Of a DNA stretch of 64,000 bases, positions 1-10,830 are shown in pieces (the stretch's first letter is position 1; every line of letters starts with the position of its first letter). A program made the position numbers and the translations under genes. The stretch spans positions 109,216,421 through 109,280,420 of the forward strand of contig NC_088792.1 of assembly GCF_011386835.1 (NCBI RefSeq). The letters are read 5' to 3'. The DNA comes from Chrysemys picta bellii. Its lineage: Eukaryota; Chordata; Testudines; Emydidae. The notes under the pieces were generated by a model that saw only the letters and a program-made list of their open reading frames with translations, did not search any database and was not told the origin of the DNA.

Positions 1-700
1 TTGTTAACAATGATTAAGAAAGGAGGTATTGATAAGGGCTTGTCAGGGCCAGGTGAGATTAGGAGCTCTATTTTAGTCATGTTGAGCTGATGGCAAGACA
101 CCCATGAGGGTATGTCAGAGAGAGAGAGAGAGAGACCAAGATTTTAGGACAGAATGCAGGTCTGGAGTAGAGAGGAAGATCTGTGAGTCATCAGTATAGA
201 GATGATTACTTGAATTTGTGTTTGCGGATGAGATTACCCAGAGGTAATGTGTAGAGGGAGAAGAGAAGGGGACCAATATCATTGCCCTGTGGAACCCCTA
301 TAGAAAATTAGAGTGCAGATGAAGAGGATCCTCCAATGGCCACACTAACGGAGCAATTAGAGATGCAGGAGGACAACAAGAGGAGGACAGAGTCACAGAA
401 GCAAATGGAGGACAAGATTTCAAGAAGGTGGCTGACTGTCAAAGACAGCCAACAAGTCCAGGAGGATGAGGATGAAGTATTTATTCAGACTGTTATCTAG
501 AAAGAGGTTGCTAAAGACTTTGGCACCAGGAGTTTCAGTGAAGTGCAAGGGATGGAAGCCAGATTGGAAAGTCTAGGATGAATTGGAGGAGAGAAACTCC
601 AGACAAGGATTGTAGACAGTGCATTCAATGAGCGTAGAGACAAGAAGGAGAGAGGGTGATAGTTGGAGAGGCAAGTGGGATTAAGGGAGGGTTATTTTTA
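1..700 (-). mobile_element. L2-type LINE fragment, reverse-transcriptase region (degenerate, runs off the window start)
   Basis: Read on the minus strand, this stretch matches the RT domain of an L2-clade non-LTR retrotransposon. In order it shows a QSGF-type block (FQSGFHPLHFTET, about 520-580), an ILILLDL-AVFDS block with the first catalytic aspartate (about 440-480), a GSTGQ remnant of the GVPQGS motif followed by WSP-LL (about 270-295), and a Y-DD motif remnant at about 200-210. The frame is broken by several stops and indels, so this is an old dead copy. The 5' part of the RT domain fades at about 690; the 3' part lies outside the window. L2 is preferred over CR1 because of the QSGFxPxHxTET and SLYxLPLG style of the residues. 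Confidence 0.72.
117..135. repeat. (AG)n microsatellite
   Basis: A short uninterrupted AG dinucleotide run inside the LINE fragment. It interrupts the region just downstream of the RT YADD-like motif. Confidence 0.9.
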
Positions 701-1500
701 ATATGGGATAAACTAGAATACTATAGAAGCTTTTTAAAGCTTTTTTATGGCTTCTTTAATTGTTCAAACCATGATGTTGTCTACAACTTCCGATATATAA
801 AATGATGTTTACTGGGTAGAGGGGCCCATATTTCTCTTTAATGTGAGGAAATTTGAATTGTGGTCCTGTTGCATGAAATGTAAAAGTACACAAACCTACT
901 GGTATCTAGAACAGATTCAGATATATTTTTTTTACAGTGGAGATCAAGATAGGACTGCTCTCCATCTCTCCTACTGTCTTTGCTAACATGAGCCAAAGGT
1001 TCTGAGGCTTAACAGAACATAAATGACATACATAGATATTACCATAGGCTTGGGAATACTGAGCATAACATTACTTTGTAAAGGTATGATGGATTAATAT
1101 TTGACAAGAAACCTGAAGTTTCAACCAATAGGGCCAAAATCTGTGCAGAGCAGAATTTGGCACATGGTATTTAAGGACTGTGACCAACATGAGTAAGTAG
1201 TCTTTGAGATCAACCTAGATAAAACTGAAGGTGTGTTATATTATTAATCAGTGAACAGTATTTAAACATAAAGACTTCAAAAATATCTAATTCACCAGGA
1301 GAAAAATACTTAGTATGCAGGAATTCAGAGAGCAACATGCTTTTATAAATAAAGTGAACAGAATTACAGCAATATCTGACTTAAAAGCAAGTAAAATAAA
1401 GATATATAAAGGTAGAAATTAACTATATCCTAGAATTAAAGGATAGTCATTAAAATTAATTATATGGTCTTATTTAAACCATTTATTTCATTTCAGGAGA
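701..1500. other. No gene or recognisable repeat
   Basis: AT-rich sequence with stops in all frames. I see no splice-bounded open exon, terminal repeat or known family here. Confidence 0.6.
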
Positions 1501-1519
1501 GATTGAGATAGCCCCTCCC

Positions 1520-1660
1520 TAGAATAGCCAATAGCCCAATAGTTAGAACACTCACCTGAGAGGAAGAAGACTTGGGTTCAAGTCCCAGCTCCATGTCTCC
1601 CACATCCCAGTTGAGCATCCTGGCTATTGGGTATAAAAGTACCACTTCCTCCTCAGTTTT
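1520..1660 (+). mobile_element. tRNA-derived SINE
   Basis: The head reads like a tRNA gene: an A-box-like stretch (TAGTTAGAACACTCACCTG) and a clear pol III B box GGTTCAAGTCC at 1575-1585, 30 bases downstream. The following 70 bases (CCCACATCCCAG, then a return of the GGCTATTGGG motif) are the non-tRNA body and contain a partial inverted copy of the head. The 3' boundary is uncertain. The family could be an ancient amniote tRNA SINE; it is not a functional tRNA because the anticodon arm is not intact. Confidence 0.55.
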
Positions 1661-1929
1661 GCGAATGGTGCTTAAGTGTTGGAGTTCTGTTAAGGATGTG
1701 CCTTTTGCCCTCACAATGGAAAGGCACTTGAATTTAGCCAAGTTCTAAGCATTTAAACAAAATCAGTTTGCACGTGCTCAGTAGAGACTTGTTAGATCTT
1801 CACAGCTAAATTCTCTGAAGATTCTACCTTCACTGAGCATGTTACAGACCAGGGCCAAACAAGTGCAGCTAGACTTTCCCTCTAAATTGCAGATCTGGGG
1901 TTTTGTGGGTCAGAGTCAGCACTGGGACT

Positions 1930-2345
1930 GAAAGGAGGGAGATTTTTTTCCTTTGCTGTCAATGACACTCCTGCAGGGAGGAGAACAAAGCTTCCTGATT
2001 CTTGAGTTGGACCTGGGGGATGGGAGGTGGAGACCAAGGAGCCTGGGTGGGAGACACTGGGACTGAGGTTGGCAGTAGGAGGAGAAGAGGAAAACTGGGA
2101 TTTGAGGTTGGGAAGGATGCTGTGACTGGTTGGGCAAGGAGACGGACTTGGAACCAGGGAGGAAATTGGGGAGAGGAAGGGAAGACTAGGAGCCAGTGAG
2201 TAGCAGGAGAAGCTGAGATTGGATGAAGAGCAGGGGACTGTGTGTGCAAAGAGACAGGACTGAGAACTAGTGGGGTGGAGGAAAGAAGGAGACACAAATC
2301 TGTGAGGAACCAGGGTGTGGAGAGAAAACTGAGATTGGATGAGGA
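1930..2345. repeat. Purine-rich degenerate minisatellite-like tract
   Basis: About 400 bases strongly skewed to G and A on the plus strand, with recurring words such as GGGACTGAG, GAGATTGGATGA and GGAGAGGAA at irregular spacing. ORFs on the opposite strand here are Pro/Ser-rich artefacts of the skew. It may be an old tandem array or part of an LTR; no terminal repeats were found. Confidence 0.5.
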
Positions 2346-4034
2346 GTCCATGGAGCTAAATTAGTTTTCTTCATTACACAACCTTGATTAGTCCCCAGAG
2401 CAAATCCTGTGCACTAAATGAAGTATGGGAGTTGTGAGAAACATAGTATGTGATCATGTAATTAAAGATTGTATCATAATGCATATAAATTTCTATTGAT
2501 ACACATGTGGTCTTTATAGGGTTTCAGAAAGACACTGAGAAGCAACAAATAGAATACAAACATCATATATTCCCATTTTTTCCCACTTTACTTCTGGAAC
2601 ATACCGTAGCAAATGCTTTTGGTAACATAAACTTGAGATATGGAAGAAATATGTAAGGGGGAAAATAAATCTTGACCTTCTTGGCTGCTTTTCCCGATGC
2701 AGGACAAGGCATTATTCCACCAGTTATGAAGGGAATGCATCAAGGGCGAAGGCAGGCATCCAGAAAGTTGGTGAGCTGGTAAAGCAAGGGCCTGTAATAT
2801 TTATAGATCAAATTTTATAAAGACCATATAAACTCTCATTAGTTCCCTTCCTTTCCTATTTCCATGTAATAAATTGTCATGACTTGGGGAAAGAGCAGTT
2901 ATTACTGGAACATTATTTAAAAATACTCTTTGAACAGTTGCTTTTGTTTTATATTCTATTGCTTTAGGGAGCTGTGAATCTTTTTTTGTTTTGTTTTGTT
3001 TTAAACTGTCAAACAGTCGTGCATTAAACATTGACTTTTGCTCTGTGATTAGATACCATGGTGATAGGCACCTTATAAATAGTTAAATTGGATAGATATT
3101 GTTTGATAAGGCGAATGCAGGTTTTTTTCAGTCAGAAATAATATACTTATATGCCATATATCCATCTTTCAGTACATATCTATCAGTATTTTAATTTATT
3201 AGGGTGAAAGTCTGTTCTACCAAACAAGCTAGACATATGCACTAACTCAAATATAGAACTGTGGAAAATTGATCATCTTTTGAGCAATCAAATTTTATTC
3301 ACCTCAGATAGCTAAATTTTAACCTTCCATGTTCAAGTACTCACACCAGAGGTGGTATATTGTATATGTAATGGGATATATTGTATATGGAATGGGATAG
3401 CAGAGGAACAGGATTCCCAAAGAAAACACCTGTAATAATGCCGTGACAAGGTCAAGTAAATAAGCCACACAAGGATCCGATTGCAACCTTTTTACCTAGA
3501 ATTATGTATACACCGTTATTTCGTAAATAGTTTGGGCAAAAGTTACATTTCACATGTGCACACAACCAGTAAAATCTAGAGTAGCATGTTTTTTACCTAC
3601 AAACATTGTATCTGACAAAGTCTGTGAAGTAAAGAAAGGAATAATTTATAGTTTTAAAAATTTCCCTAATCCCATTTACTTGCAGCCTCTTCAGAAACTG
3701 CTATTTCCTCTGAAAGATTCAATCCCCTCAGTGCCTTCAAGCCCTAGTTTTCAATATTAGAGTTGAAAATGTTCAATCAGGGAACACAAATTATACCATG
3801 TGACATATGAGCACACTTTGAATTCTGAACATTCAGAATTGTATAGTCACAGTGAACTGTTTGTGGGCAAACCATGTATTAAAATCTCACCAAAACATGT
3901 CATGTAAATTTGAACAAATACGTTATAGGAAGCTGAGAGTTACTTGTGGACATTCTATGAGAAGATACAGAAGATAAGTTCATCGACTAAATTATTCACT
4001 GTGAAATATTTGGCAGTTTTATTGTGACCACATT
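2346..4034. other. No gene; AT-rich unique sequence
   Basis: All frames are interrupted, and no repeat family, splice-bounded exon or terminal repeat is visible. A nearly duplicated phrase (ATATTGTATATG-AATGGGATA) occurs at about 3356-3400 as two short tandem copies. Confidence 0.55.
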
Positions 4035-4412
4035 CAGAGGTGCCAACTTTCTAATTTCCCTGGGATGCTTGACCTCTGCTCCTCCCAGGCCCCACCCCCA
4101 CTCCACCCCTTCCCCCAAGGCCCCACCTCTTCCCTTTCATGCTCCTGCTTCACCCACGCACCTTCCTGCCTCTTCCTGCCTCATTTTGCCCCCTCCCCCG
4201 AGCGCGCCTCACCTTCATTCTGCCTCTTCCTGCCCCCACTCCTCCCCCTCCCCACCCCAGCACCTTCTTCATGTCACTGAACAGATGATCAAATGCGGGC
4301 GGGAGGTGCTGGGAGGGTGGGGAAGGAGATGATCCACATGGGTGCTGAGCATCCACTATTTTTTTTCCATGGGTGCTCCAACCCCAGAGCACCCTCATAG
4401 TCAGCACCTATG
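4035..4412. mobile_element. GC-rich hAT-like nonautonomous element
   Basis: The left end CAGAGGTGCCAACTTTC has the CAGRGGTG form typical of hAT termini. The right end, read inward on the minus strand, is CATAGGTGCTGACTATG, giving an imperfect inverted pair (AGGTGCCAACT against AGGTGCTGACT). The body is a pyrimidine-rich GC block and an opposite purine-rich block, with no transposase. I found no matching 8-bp target duplication: the flanks ACCACATT and CCCATAGG differ, so the right junction with the DIRS end may be recombined. The body is of a type I recall as common in turtle genomes. Confidence 0.5.
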
Positions 4413-4440
4413 CCCATAGGGACACACTTCTCAAAGAAGC
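4413..4440. repeat. Extra copy of the DIRS terminal sequence
   Basis: CCCATAGGGACAC followed by an interrupted CTTCTCAAAGAAG resembles, in the same orientation, the right end of the DIRS element at 7885-7911 (CCATAGGGACACTCCTCGAAG). With GTGTCCCTATGGG at 4478-4490 it forms a 13-bp perfect inverted pair. It may be a leftover of a second DIRS copy or of the circular-junction sequence that DIRS elements carry. Confidence 0.5.
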
Positions 4441-4462
4441 ATTGTTGCTGCACTAGGTGAGT

Positions 4463-4502
4463 CTTCTTCTTCTTCTAGTGTCCCTATGGGTACTCCACTG
4501 TA
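4463..4502. repeat. DIRS inverted terminal repeat, left copy
   Basis: CTTCTTCTTCTTCTAGTG, then TCCCTATGGG and CTCCACTGTA. It matches the right copy after reverse complementing, apart from a GAGG/T difference and a few substitutions near the inner end. Confidence 0.8.
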
Positions 4503-4559
4503 AATGACTCCCAAGCAGTGCCCACAATGGAGGCTGGGACTTCAGAGTTGAGTTTATTA

Positions 4560-5229
4560 TAGATGATAGTACTGTGGCACCAAAACCAGCACCTGCAGCC
4601 GAGTCTCCCAAGATGGCATAGTGTTCTGCAAAGATATGTGCAGATGCCCAGGTATCTGCTCTGCAGATTTCTGATATAGGGATGCTATTGGAGAAGGTGA
4701 CAAAAGTGGAGACCTATCTTGTAGAGCACATGCATATTGAAGACAGGGGTGCTACATTATGCCTGTGGTAACAGAGTGAGACCCATTTGGAGAGTCTTTG
4801 AGCTGAAATCGTGATACCTTTTCACCTTTCTACAATAGAGAGGAGGAGTCTTGGAGATTTTCTAAAAGCTCTTGTCCTGTCCAAATAGAAGGCCAAGGCT
4901 CTCCTCTCGTTGTGTGTATGAAGGATGGGTTCCCTATTATCCCGATGAGGTTTGAGATAAAAGATTGGAAGCTGAATAAGCTGATGTATATGAAATGCGG
5001 AAGTCACCTTGGGAGTGAACTTCAGATGTGGTCTAAGAGTGACTTTGTTGGGAAGAACACAGTGAAGGGGGGATGCACCATCAGCGCCGCTATCTCCTCT
5101 ATCCTTCTTGCTGAGGTAATGGCAATCAGGAACACTGATGAACCTTCATGGAAAGGTGAGTTAATGAACAAGAGGCCCTGGGTTCAAATGGTATATAGTC
5201 GGTCCTTTTAACACTAGATTAAGATCCCA
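4560..5229 (-). pseudogene. DIRS tyrosine recombinase (C-terminal catalytic part)
   Basis: This recombinase would integrate the circular DNA copy of the element. Conserved blocks on the minus strand, spread over frames, are WDLNLVL (from 5229), FLIAITSARR (5103-5134) carrying the first catalytic arginine, PPF-VFFPTK, HTNERRALAFYLDRT (about 4860-4920), and ICRADTWASAHIFAEHYA (4617-4670), which ends with the HY pair expected at the catalytic tyrosine. Stops and frameshifts separate the blocks, so the gene is dead. The N-terminal half is missing: WDLN follows directly after gag sequence. DIRS recombinase is preferred over phage-type or Crypton recombinases because of the SARR and ATWAS-HTF-HYA style motifs and the neighbouring DIRS gag and ITRs. 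Confidence 0.78.
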
Positions 5230-5487
5230 TTGGTCCTTAGAGTTGAGTGCATCCACATTGCTCAGATTGGGAGGCAGGTAGGAAAAGAGAAACTCTGTGT
5301 TCTTTGTTGGCACATAATAATTTTAGTCCTCCCACTTGAATGTTGGTGGTACTGACACGGGTGTCTGCCATATGATTTTGGCAGGGTCGAAGAGTGCCTC
5401 ATTAATAGGAAAGGCCACTCTGGAAGGGATGGAGGAATGTAAAATGTCCATCATCTTTTTTTGAGACTCGGTCACCTCCTGTAATGG

Positions 5488-5540
5488 TATTCGGTTACGG
5501 TATTCGGTTACGGTATTTGGTTACGGTAACGGTAACAGGG
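5488..5540. repeat. Short tandem repeat GGTATTCGGTTAC
   Basis: About three tandem copies of a 13-bp unit (GGTATTCGGTTAC, the last with a TTTGG variant), followed by shorter GGTAAC repeats. It lies in DIRS gag and probably arose by slippage on the GGTACCG-like words typical of this gene. Confidence 0.85.
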
Positions 5541-5702
5541 CTTCGGCCACCCTCTGTGCTAGATCCTGGAATAGTCTGAAATCATCAGCCATTGATGGCA
5601 GAGGGGGAATCACTGTCTCATCTGGTGATGACAATAAGTGGGCTTGAGGAGTGACTTCCTCCTCTACCTCGGCCTCTACCTCCTCCCTTGCCTATTTGGG
5701 GG

Positions 5703-6432
5703 TGTGATGGGATGTCTGCCCCACACTAGCCCATAAAGGGTTAATAAAACCCAAAAGAGGCTGTGCAACAGACAGCCAATGGGAGAGGACCCTATGGAGG
5801 CTGTGCAGGAGACAGCCAATTGGAGAGTGCTACGAGGAGCAGCCAATCAGGGCCGCAGGGCAGAGCAGGGCAGAGACTCTCCGGAGCTTGGGAGGAAGGA
5901 GGACTGGCTGCCTTGCAGGCAGAAGGCAGCTAGCACCTTGGATAGAGCTGTGCTGGGTAGGATCAGGGGAGCGAGGGTGAGCTCCTGGCTATCTCCTGAC
6001 ATGCTGGGGCCCTGAGACAAGGGCGGAGAAGGTGCTGGGGCTACGTGGATGTGGCCCAGAGAAGTAGACTGTGGAGTTAGAGGGGACACCGCACATGGCT
6101 GCTATTTTCAGGATCCCTGGGCTGGGACCCAAAGTAGTGGGTGGACCTGGGCCCGGGCCCGGGTTCCCTCCCCCATTCCCCATGGCCCCTACTTATCACA
6201 GAGGAAGTGACTGAACAGTGGACTGCCGTTCCCCCGGAAGGGGGAGAACAGAGTGTGACACAGCCAGAGGACTGTGTCCTGAAGAGGATGCTGTATTCCT
6301 TGGGACAACTCACTTCCTGGAGCAGAAGTGACAGCGGCAAGACATCACCAGACAAGGGCACACTAGTGAACTAAGCTGATTCCCAGGACAGGCAGCAGGA
6401 GGCGTCACAGTGGTGAGTCATGCCCCATCACA
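5703..6432 (+). mobile_element. Solo LTR inserted into the DIRS element
   Basis: Begins TGTGATGGG and ends CCCATCACA, so it has TG...CA ends with a 9-bp inverted pair. GGGGG flanks both sides (5698-5702 and 6434-6438, with one extra A), a likely 5-bp target duplication. Three CCAAT boxes (5776-5780, 5816-5820, 5843-5847) in a GC-rich context point to U3 on the plus strand. DIRS gag sequence resumes on each side. It has no internal ORF, so it is a recombined solo LTR of an endogenous retrovirus-like element. It resembles the LTR at 55821-56561 in length and in the CAATCAGGGCC word. Confidence 0.68.
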
Positions 6433-7565
6433 AGGGGGTTTGTCAGCCCTCAAAGCCGTGGCTGAAGAGGGTATCTCCTTGTTTGTTGGTATGCCACCCT
6501 AGAGGCATGGGAGACTTGTTGTCTCTGAGCCTGCCAAGGATCCCAGTATGGCCATTGTGATCAACAGAGGCCCGATGGTAGGTTGACCAAACCAGGGAAG
6601 CTGTGGATCGGGGGGATAAGCCTGATGTCCATAGTGAAACTGAACCCCATATGGTGGGTGAGAAGAGCAGTGGGAACCCACGTCCTCTCACTCACTTTCT
6701 TACACCAACAATGAGAAGGGCGGTGCACGGCAGGAAGATGTTGGTGAATCCAAGGCACTGGTGGATTCAATACTGGGGCTGTGGTACTGAGTAGGGGTGA
6801 GTCTGGTGTGTCAGACACCGAAAGATCAATCACACACCAGAAATCCGGCGGTGCAGATGGCACTGGCACCCGAGGTAGTTGTAGATGCTGGGAGGCTTGC
6901 ACTGATGGGGTTGGAGATACGGACCTGGTAGCGAGATCAGTCGGTGCTTTGTGCACTGGGGTCAGTACCGGTGCCGATGTCCATACTGATGGAGCCTTCT
7001 CCATGGTGGACCTTCTTTGTTTTTCACATCCCTGCAATACCTGAGTGTCTTTGCCTGCACCCATTTGGTCTTTAGGCAGTCTGACTTGCTCCGTTGGCTT
7101 GGTACCGTGCATGCACTGGGTACCAGATTTAGACTGCTTCGGCGCTGTCAGTACCAATGATACTGATCGAGCCGAAGATCATTTTCAACTCAATTGAGGC
7201 TCTCTACAGGGACTCACTGACCTTTTCTTAGAGGGCTTACATGAGTGGCACATCTTTCTCGGCTCACCTCCTTTCGAAGTAGAGGGTTGCAGGAGAGCTC
7301 CTGCCAGGACTCCGGGGATTGAAGGGCTGATTCCATGAGTAGGAGTTTGAGGTTTAACTCTCTGTCATTCCTCGATTTGGGCTTCAGTTGCTTATCCAAG
7401 CCATGCTTTTTGTGGAATGTGCTTCTCTCCCGGGCAGCGAATGCACTAAGTGTCCATCAGTCACTGGGATAGATTCCTTGCAACTGAGACACTTTGAAAC
7501 CTGGGGAGCCAGGCACACCCTTGTCCAGGGGTGCCCGCCCAACCGAGGTTGGCAGGAGACAAGCC

Positions 7566-7566
<1 letters not shown>

Positions 7567-7613
<47 letters not shown>

Positions 7614-7614
7614 T
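7567..7614. repeat. (CTTT)12 microsatellite
   Basis: Twelve perfect CTTT units, 48 bases, in the DIRS 5' region. Uninterrupted, so likely length-variable. Confidence 0.97.
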
Positions 7615-7871
7615 GGCATGGCCAAATAAAATACAAAGTAACAAAGAAAATGCTTCAAGGAAGCTAAAAATTAGCAATTTGAAAAGCTAATGATCCACGA
7701 ACAGACAGCTAGGGCTCAGTCTTTAGCCAGGGGCAGCTGAGAAGGAACTGAGGAGGGTTTTCCTGTCCATGCTTGCTAGACTCATGGCAGGCGAGGAGCA
7801 GCACGTGCACGGGCTGAATGGACACTGTTACCAAAGCTGTCCAATCAGCAGTGCAGTGACACAGACACACC

Positions 7872-7911
7872 TACAGTGAAGCATCCATAGGGACACTCCT
7901 CGAAGAAGAAG
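7872..7911. repeat. DIRS inverted terminal repeat, right copy
   Basis: TACAGTGAAGCATCCATAGG followed by GACACTCCTCGAAGAAGAAG. This is the reverse complement of the left ITR with a few substitutions. It lies at the 5' end of the minus-strand gag. Confidence 0.8.
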
Positions 7912-10787
7912 ATAGAATTATAATGATGTAGGGATAATGAAAGTTCATTGGAAAATCTTTCTGGTTTTAGAATAGCTACATTTTCAAATCTTCAGCTTAC
8001 TGAGAACTGTGAAGGTGAAAAACTACACAAGTATCATGCTACTTAACATGACAGTATTGTATACATTGGCACTTTTAAATATTCATTCTCTGGCAGGTTT
8101 TGAAATATTTCATTCAAAACTCATATGTACTTTGGACTTGGAAATGTGGATTTTCTCTAAATACCAATATGATTGTCATATAGTGGGTGCTTACTAATGA
8201 ATAAGGATCATCTCTAGGGTTTACTTCAGAGGCCTATTGTCATAGAATTCTGAGTCGCATTTTCAGCTTATCTTTCTAGTCATTCATCTAACTTCAAGAC
8301 TATGGATCAGTATTTCTGTGTAGCATTCTAGCAATCCATTTTTGTGCACTTATGACAGTCTTTATTCTGAAGACAGAAGACGTTAAATATGACTTTGAAA
8401 TGCAGAAATCTTCAATTTACAGATTTGCGGGTAATAAATTATTTACAAATTCCACTTCCAGTAACTGCAAATAGTTCAAGTTACACATTTGGATCAGACA
8501 GTAGATGTATATAAATGCATATTTTTTTTAAAAAAAAGTTAAAATAACTAACGCATCTTTCCTAATTGATCTCGTCTCGTGCCAAACATTTATACATACA
8601 CATTGGGCAAGAGCCTCAGCACCACCCCAGGTGCTTTGTGCTTTGGAAGCATAAGGTTTCCTTACGCCTACTTGAATAGGTCATCTGAGGATTCCCCATG
8701 ACTAAGAGAATCTGTGTGGTATAAAGCCATTGTGTCTGTTTCTATGCCATCCCCATCTGGTTCCTTGACACAGTGGGTATTAATGGGGAAAAGGAGGAAT
8801 AATCAGGGCATCCCTAAAACCCGGCAATTCTCAACTGCCAAAACTCGCGTGGGGGTGAACAATACCTACCAGAATCAAGTACAGCAGCCCTGAATCTGTT
8901 CTAATTTAAGCTGGCCACTGATTAAGTGGTGAGAAAGACCCAAGATTGAATAACTGGAAAAGCATCCATTGGACATACCCCTTCTGTGAGCTGCCTGAGA
9001 TCTACACTATTTTAAATGTTCACCTGATAGCCATTTGAGTCAAATAAAATCCATTTCATATTGGTACAAAGGAGGGTTTTTACCCAGAGATATATCTTTT
9101 CTGGGGAACCTCAGCAAACCGCTGTCCATAGACCCCTCAGTCCCACCTCTTCATAATATGCAGAGCCAGCACCTGTAAAGAATCCTTCATGTTATTCAAT
9201 GCCAGAAGGGATTATGCTATAGAAGCCAGAGCCCCCTGGATCACAGATGTACAAACTGAACCATACCTATATTGTGTTTTACACTACCCTTCTAACTAGC
9301 AAACTTTGGTTATAAGGGAGTTCAAAAAGGAGTGTTCAGCCTAATACTGCTCTGTTCTTGTATGTTATCAACAATAGCTAAGACGGTCTTCTGCAATAGA
9401 TACATAATAAAAATTCATTAAAGGGCTGATGGTAGCATCATAAAATAATTAATGCTTTTAATTACAATGAGCTAAAATGAATCCTCTTATTAATAGCCCT
9501 CTTAACCCAGCATATGGCTAGACTCAGAGAATAGGACACACCTGTGACATTAGTAATGATCCAAATTATGCACTTCTCCCACTGTGCAGCATTGGAAAGG
9601 ATAGTGCATACTTAAAGACTGGGGAGCTCCTAAGAAGTACAATTTGAGCATTAATCAATAGAGTAGTTAAAGACTACTATTACTGCAATTTTGCCTAGAG
9701 AAGTATTGCTTTCAAGTCATGACAAAATTGCTACACAGCTAGCCAGTGAAGCAAACATTTTGCTCATAGAGAAGTAAGAAAGCTATGTCTATCAAGATTG
9801 TCAGGAAATTACAGACCTCTAGACGCTTTATAAGAACAAAGAAGATGAAGAAAAGCTGGCAATATAACAGCAGAAACCCTTTAGTACTTGTTAACAAATG
9901 TTTGGAAGATAGATTTAAGAGAATATGTATTAGCTGTGTTGAAAAATATACTAGGTGTGTTATATGTCAGTTCCTTAATGACAATAATAGAAGGGTAAAT
10001 AAATAGAGTGCTAAGGAAATTCAATACATTTCTCAATAGTGTATTCAATCTAAGAGAATTCCTAAAGTCTTGTCAAGTACTACAGACAAACCATCTCTAA
10101 TCTAAAGAGAGGGAAGCTACAAATGAGATTTATGTAGCACTGAAATTCTTCTAAATGAACTAATGGGTTTGTTGAAGGCTGCTTATGACAGGGGTAATCT
10201 AATGCTTTTTATGTAGAAAAGCCTACCAGTATACCAGGCTTCTCTCCAGTCACCATCCACTAGAGACCACGCTGGGAGGGAAGACAGAGGTTCTTTAACC
10301 ACATTAAATATTGCTTTGAGAGAGGATGTGTTAAAAGGAAGATAGTTTTATTTCTTCCTTTGTTCCTCTGGGGCCTTTATTATCGATTATTACCTCTCTA
10401 AATTGGGAGTAAATATTTCAATGGTAGTGTAGATACTCCAGTCGTTGTATCACTCACTAGATACCATACGTCTGCCAAATTTTAATCATGCAGTTAGAAT
10501 TTGGTTCCAAGTTCCTGAGGAGAGGAAGGACTCACAGTCATAAGCAAAGTTAGCTGACAGGTAAACAAAACCCACTTTGCAAACTTCTTAATTGTTTTCT
10601 CTTAAAAATGGCAGATATTTTAGAATACACACACTTTAAAACAGTTTCAGAGAACAACTTTTTTAATGGAATTTCCTTCCTTGAGTTTCATTATGAACTG
10701 ATGTATCCTTTTATTTTAGTGGCATTGTTTCATGGCAATGGGATTAGATTTTTGTAGCTACAACATTAATAAAGTGATAACTGCATC
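7912..10787. other. No gene; AT-rich unique sequence
   Basis: Almost 2.9 kb with no coding signal and no clear repeat. A reading frame at 9785-10006 is basic and lysine-rich, lacks any family signature and has no splice context. Confidence 0.55.
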
Positions 10788-10790
10788 TAA

Positions 10791-10830
10791 GGGTATGTCT
10801 ACACTACGGGATTAATCCGAATTTACAGAA
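10791..10830 (+). repeat. Harbinger left terminal inverted repeat
   Basis: GGGTATGTCTACACTACGGG with the following ATTAATCCGAATTTA. It pairs with 14920-14958. The GTCTACACT core is shared with the MITEs at 21050, 35640 and 35935. Confidence 0.9.

Larger units (their letters stand above)
5235..7400 (-). pseudogene. DIRS gag-like region (interrupted by an LTR)
   Basis: Two pieces lie on the minus strand either side of the LTR at 5703-6432. The upstream piece (7400-6440) keeps a 198-codon open stretch (7157-6561) rich in Pro, Ser and Val. Its DNA contains scattered GGTACCG/GGTACTG-type words. The downstream piece (5640-5235) reads FQDLAQRVAEAL, QKKMMDILHSS, RVAFPINEALFDPAKIIWQ and YYVPTKNTEFLFSYLPPN, which I recognise as the conserved end of DIRS gag proteins. 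Frameshifts and stops occur throughout. A tandem GGTATTCGGTTAC array at 5488-5540 interrupts it. Confidence 0.68.
4463..7911 (-). mobile_element. DIRS retrotransposon, internally deleted (gag joined to tyrosine recombinase), with LTR insertion
   Basis: The ends form inverted terminal repeats of about 40 bases (4463-4502 and 7872-7911) sharing CTTCTTCTTC, AGTGTCCCTATGG and CACTGTA. Inverted rather than direct ends, no target-site duplication and a tyrosine recombinase gene are the hallmarks of DIRS elements. On the minus strand the order is right ITR, gag region (7400-6440, then 5700-5235), tyrosine recombinase (about 5229-4560), left ITR. A solo LTR at 5703-6432 interrupts gag. Without it the element is about 2.7 kb. 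Reverse transcriptase, RNase H and methyltransferase domains expected in a full DIRS element are absent. Confidence 0.82.

Noticed and set aside
1882..2351. Overlapping minus-strand ORFs of 130-137 codons rich in Pro and Ser
   Set aside because: They arise from the purine skew of the plus strand; several frames are open at once, there is no domain, and the composition explains the absence of stops.
7461..7690. ORFs with KERKKERKKERK or FLSFFLSFFLS repeats
   Set aside because: Translations of the (CTTT)12 microsatellite in both directions.
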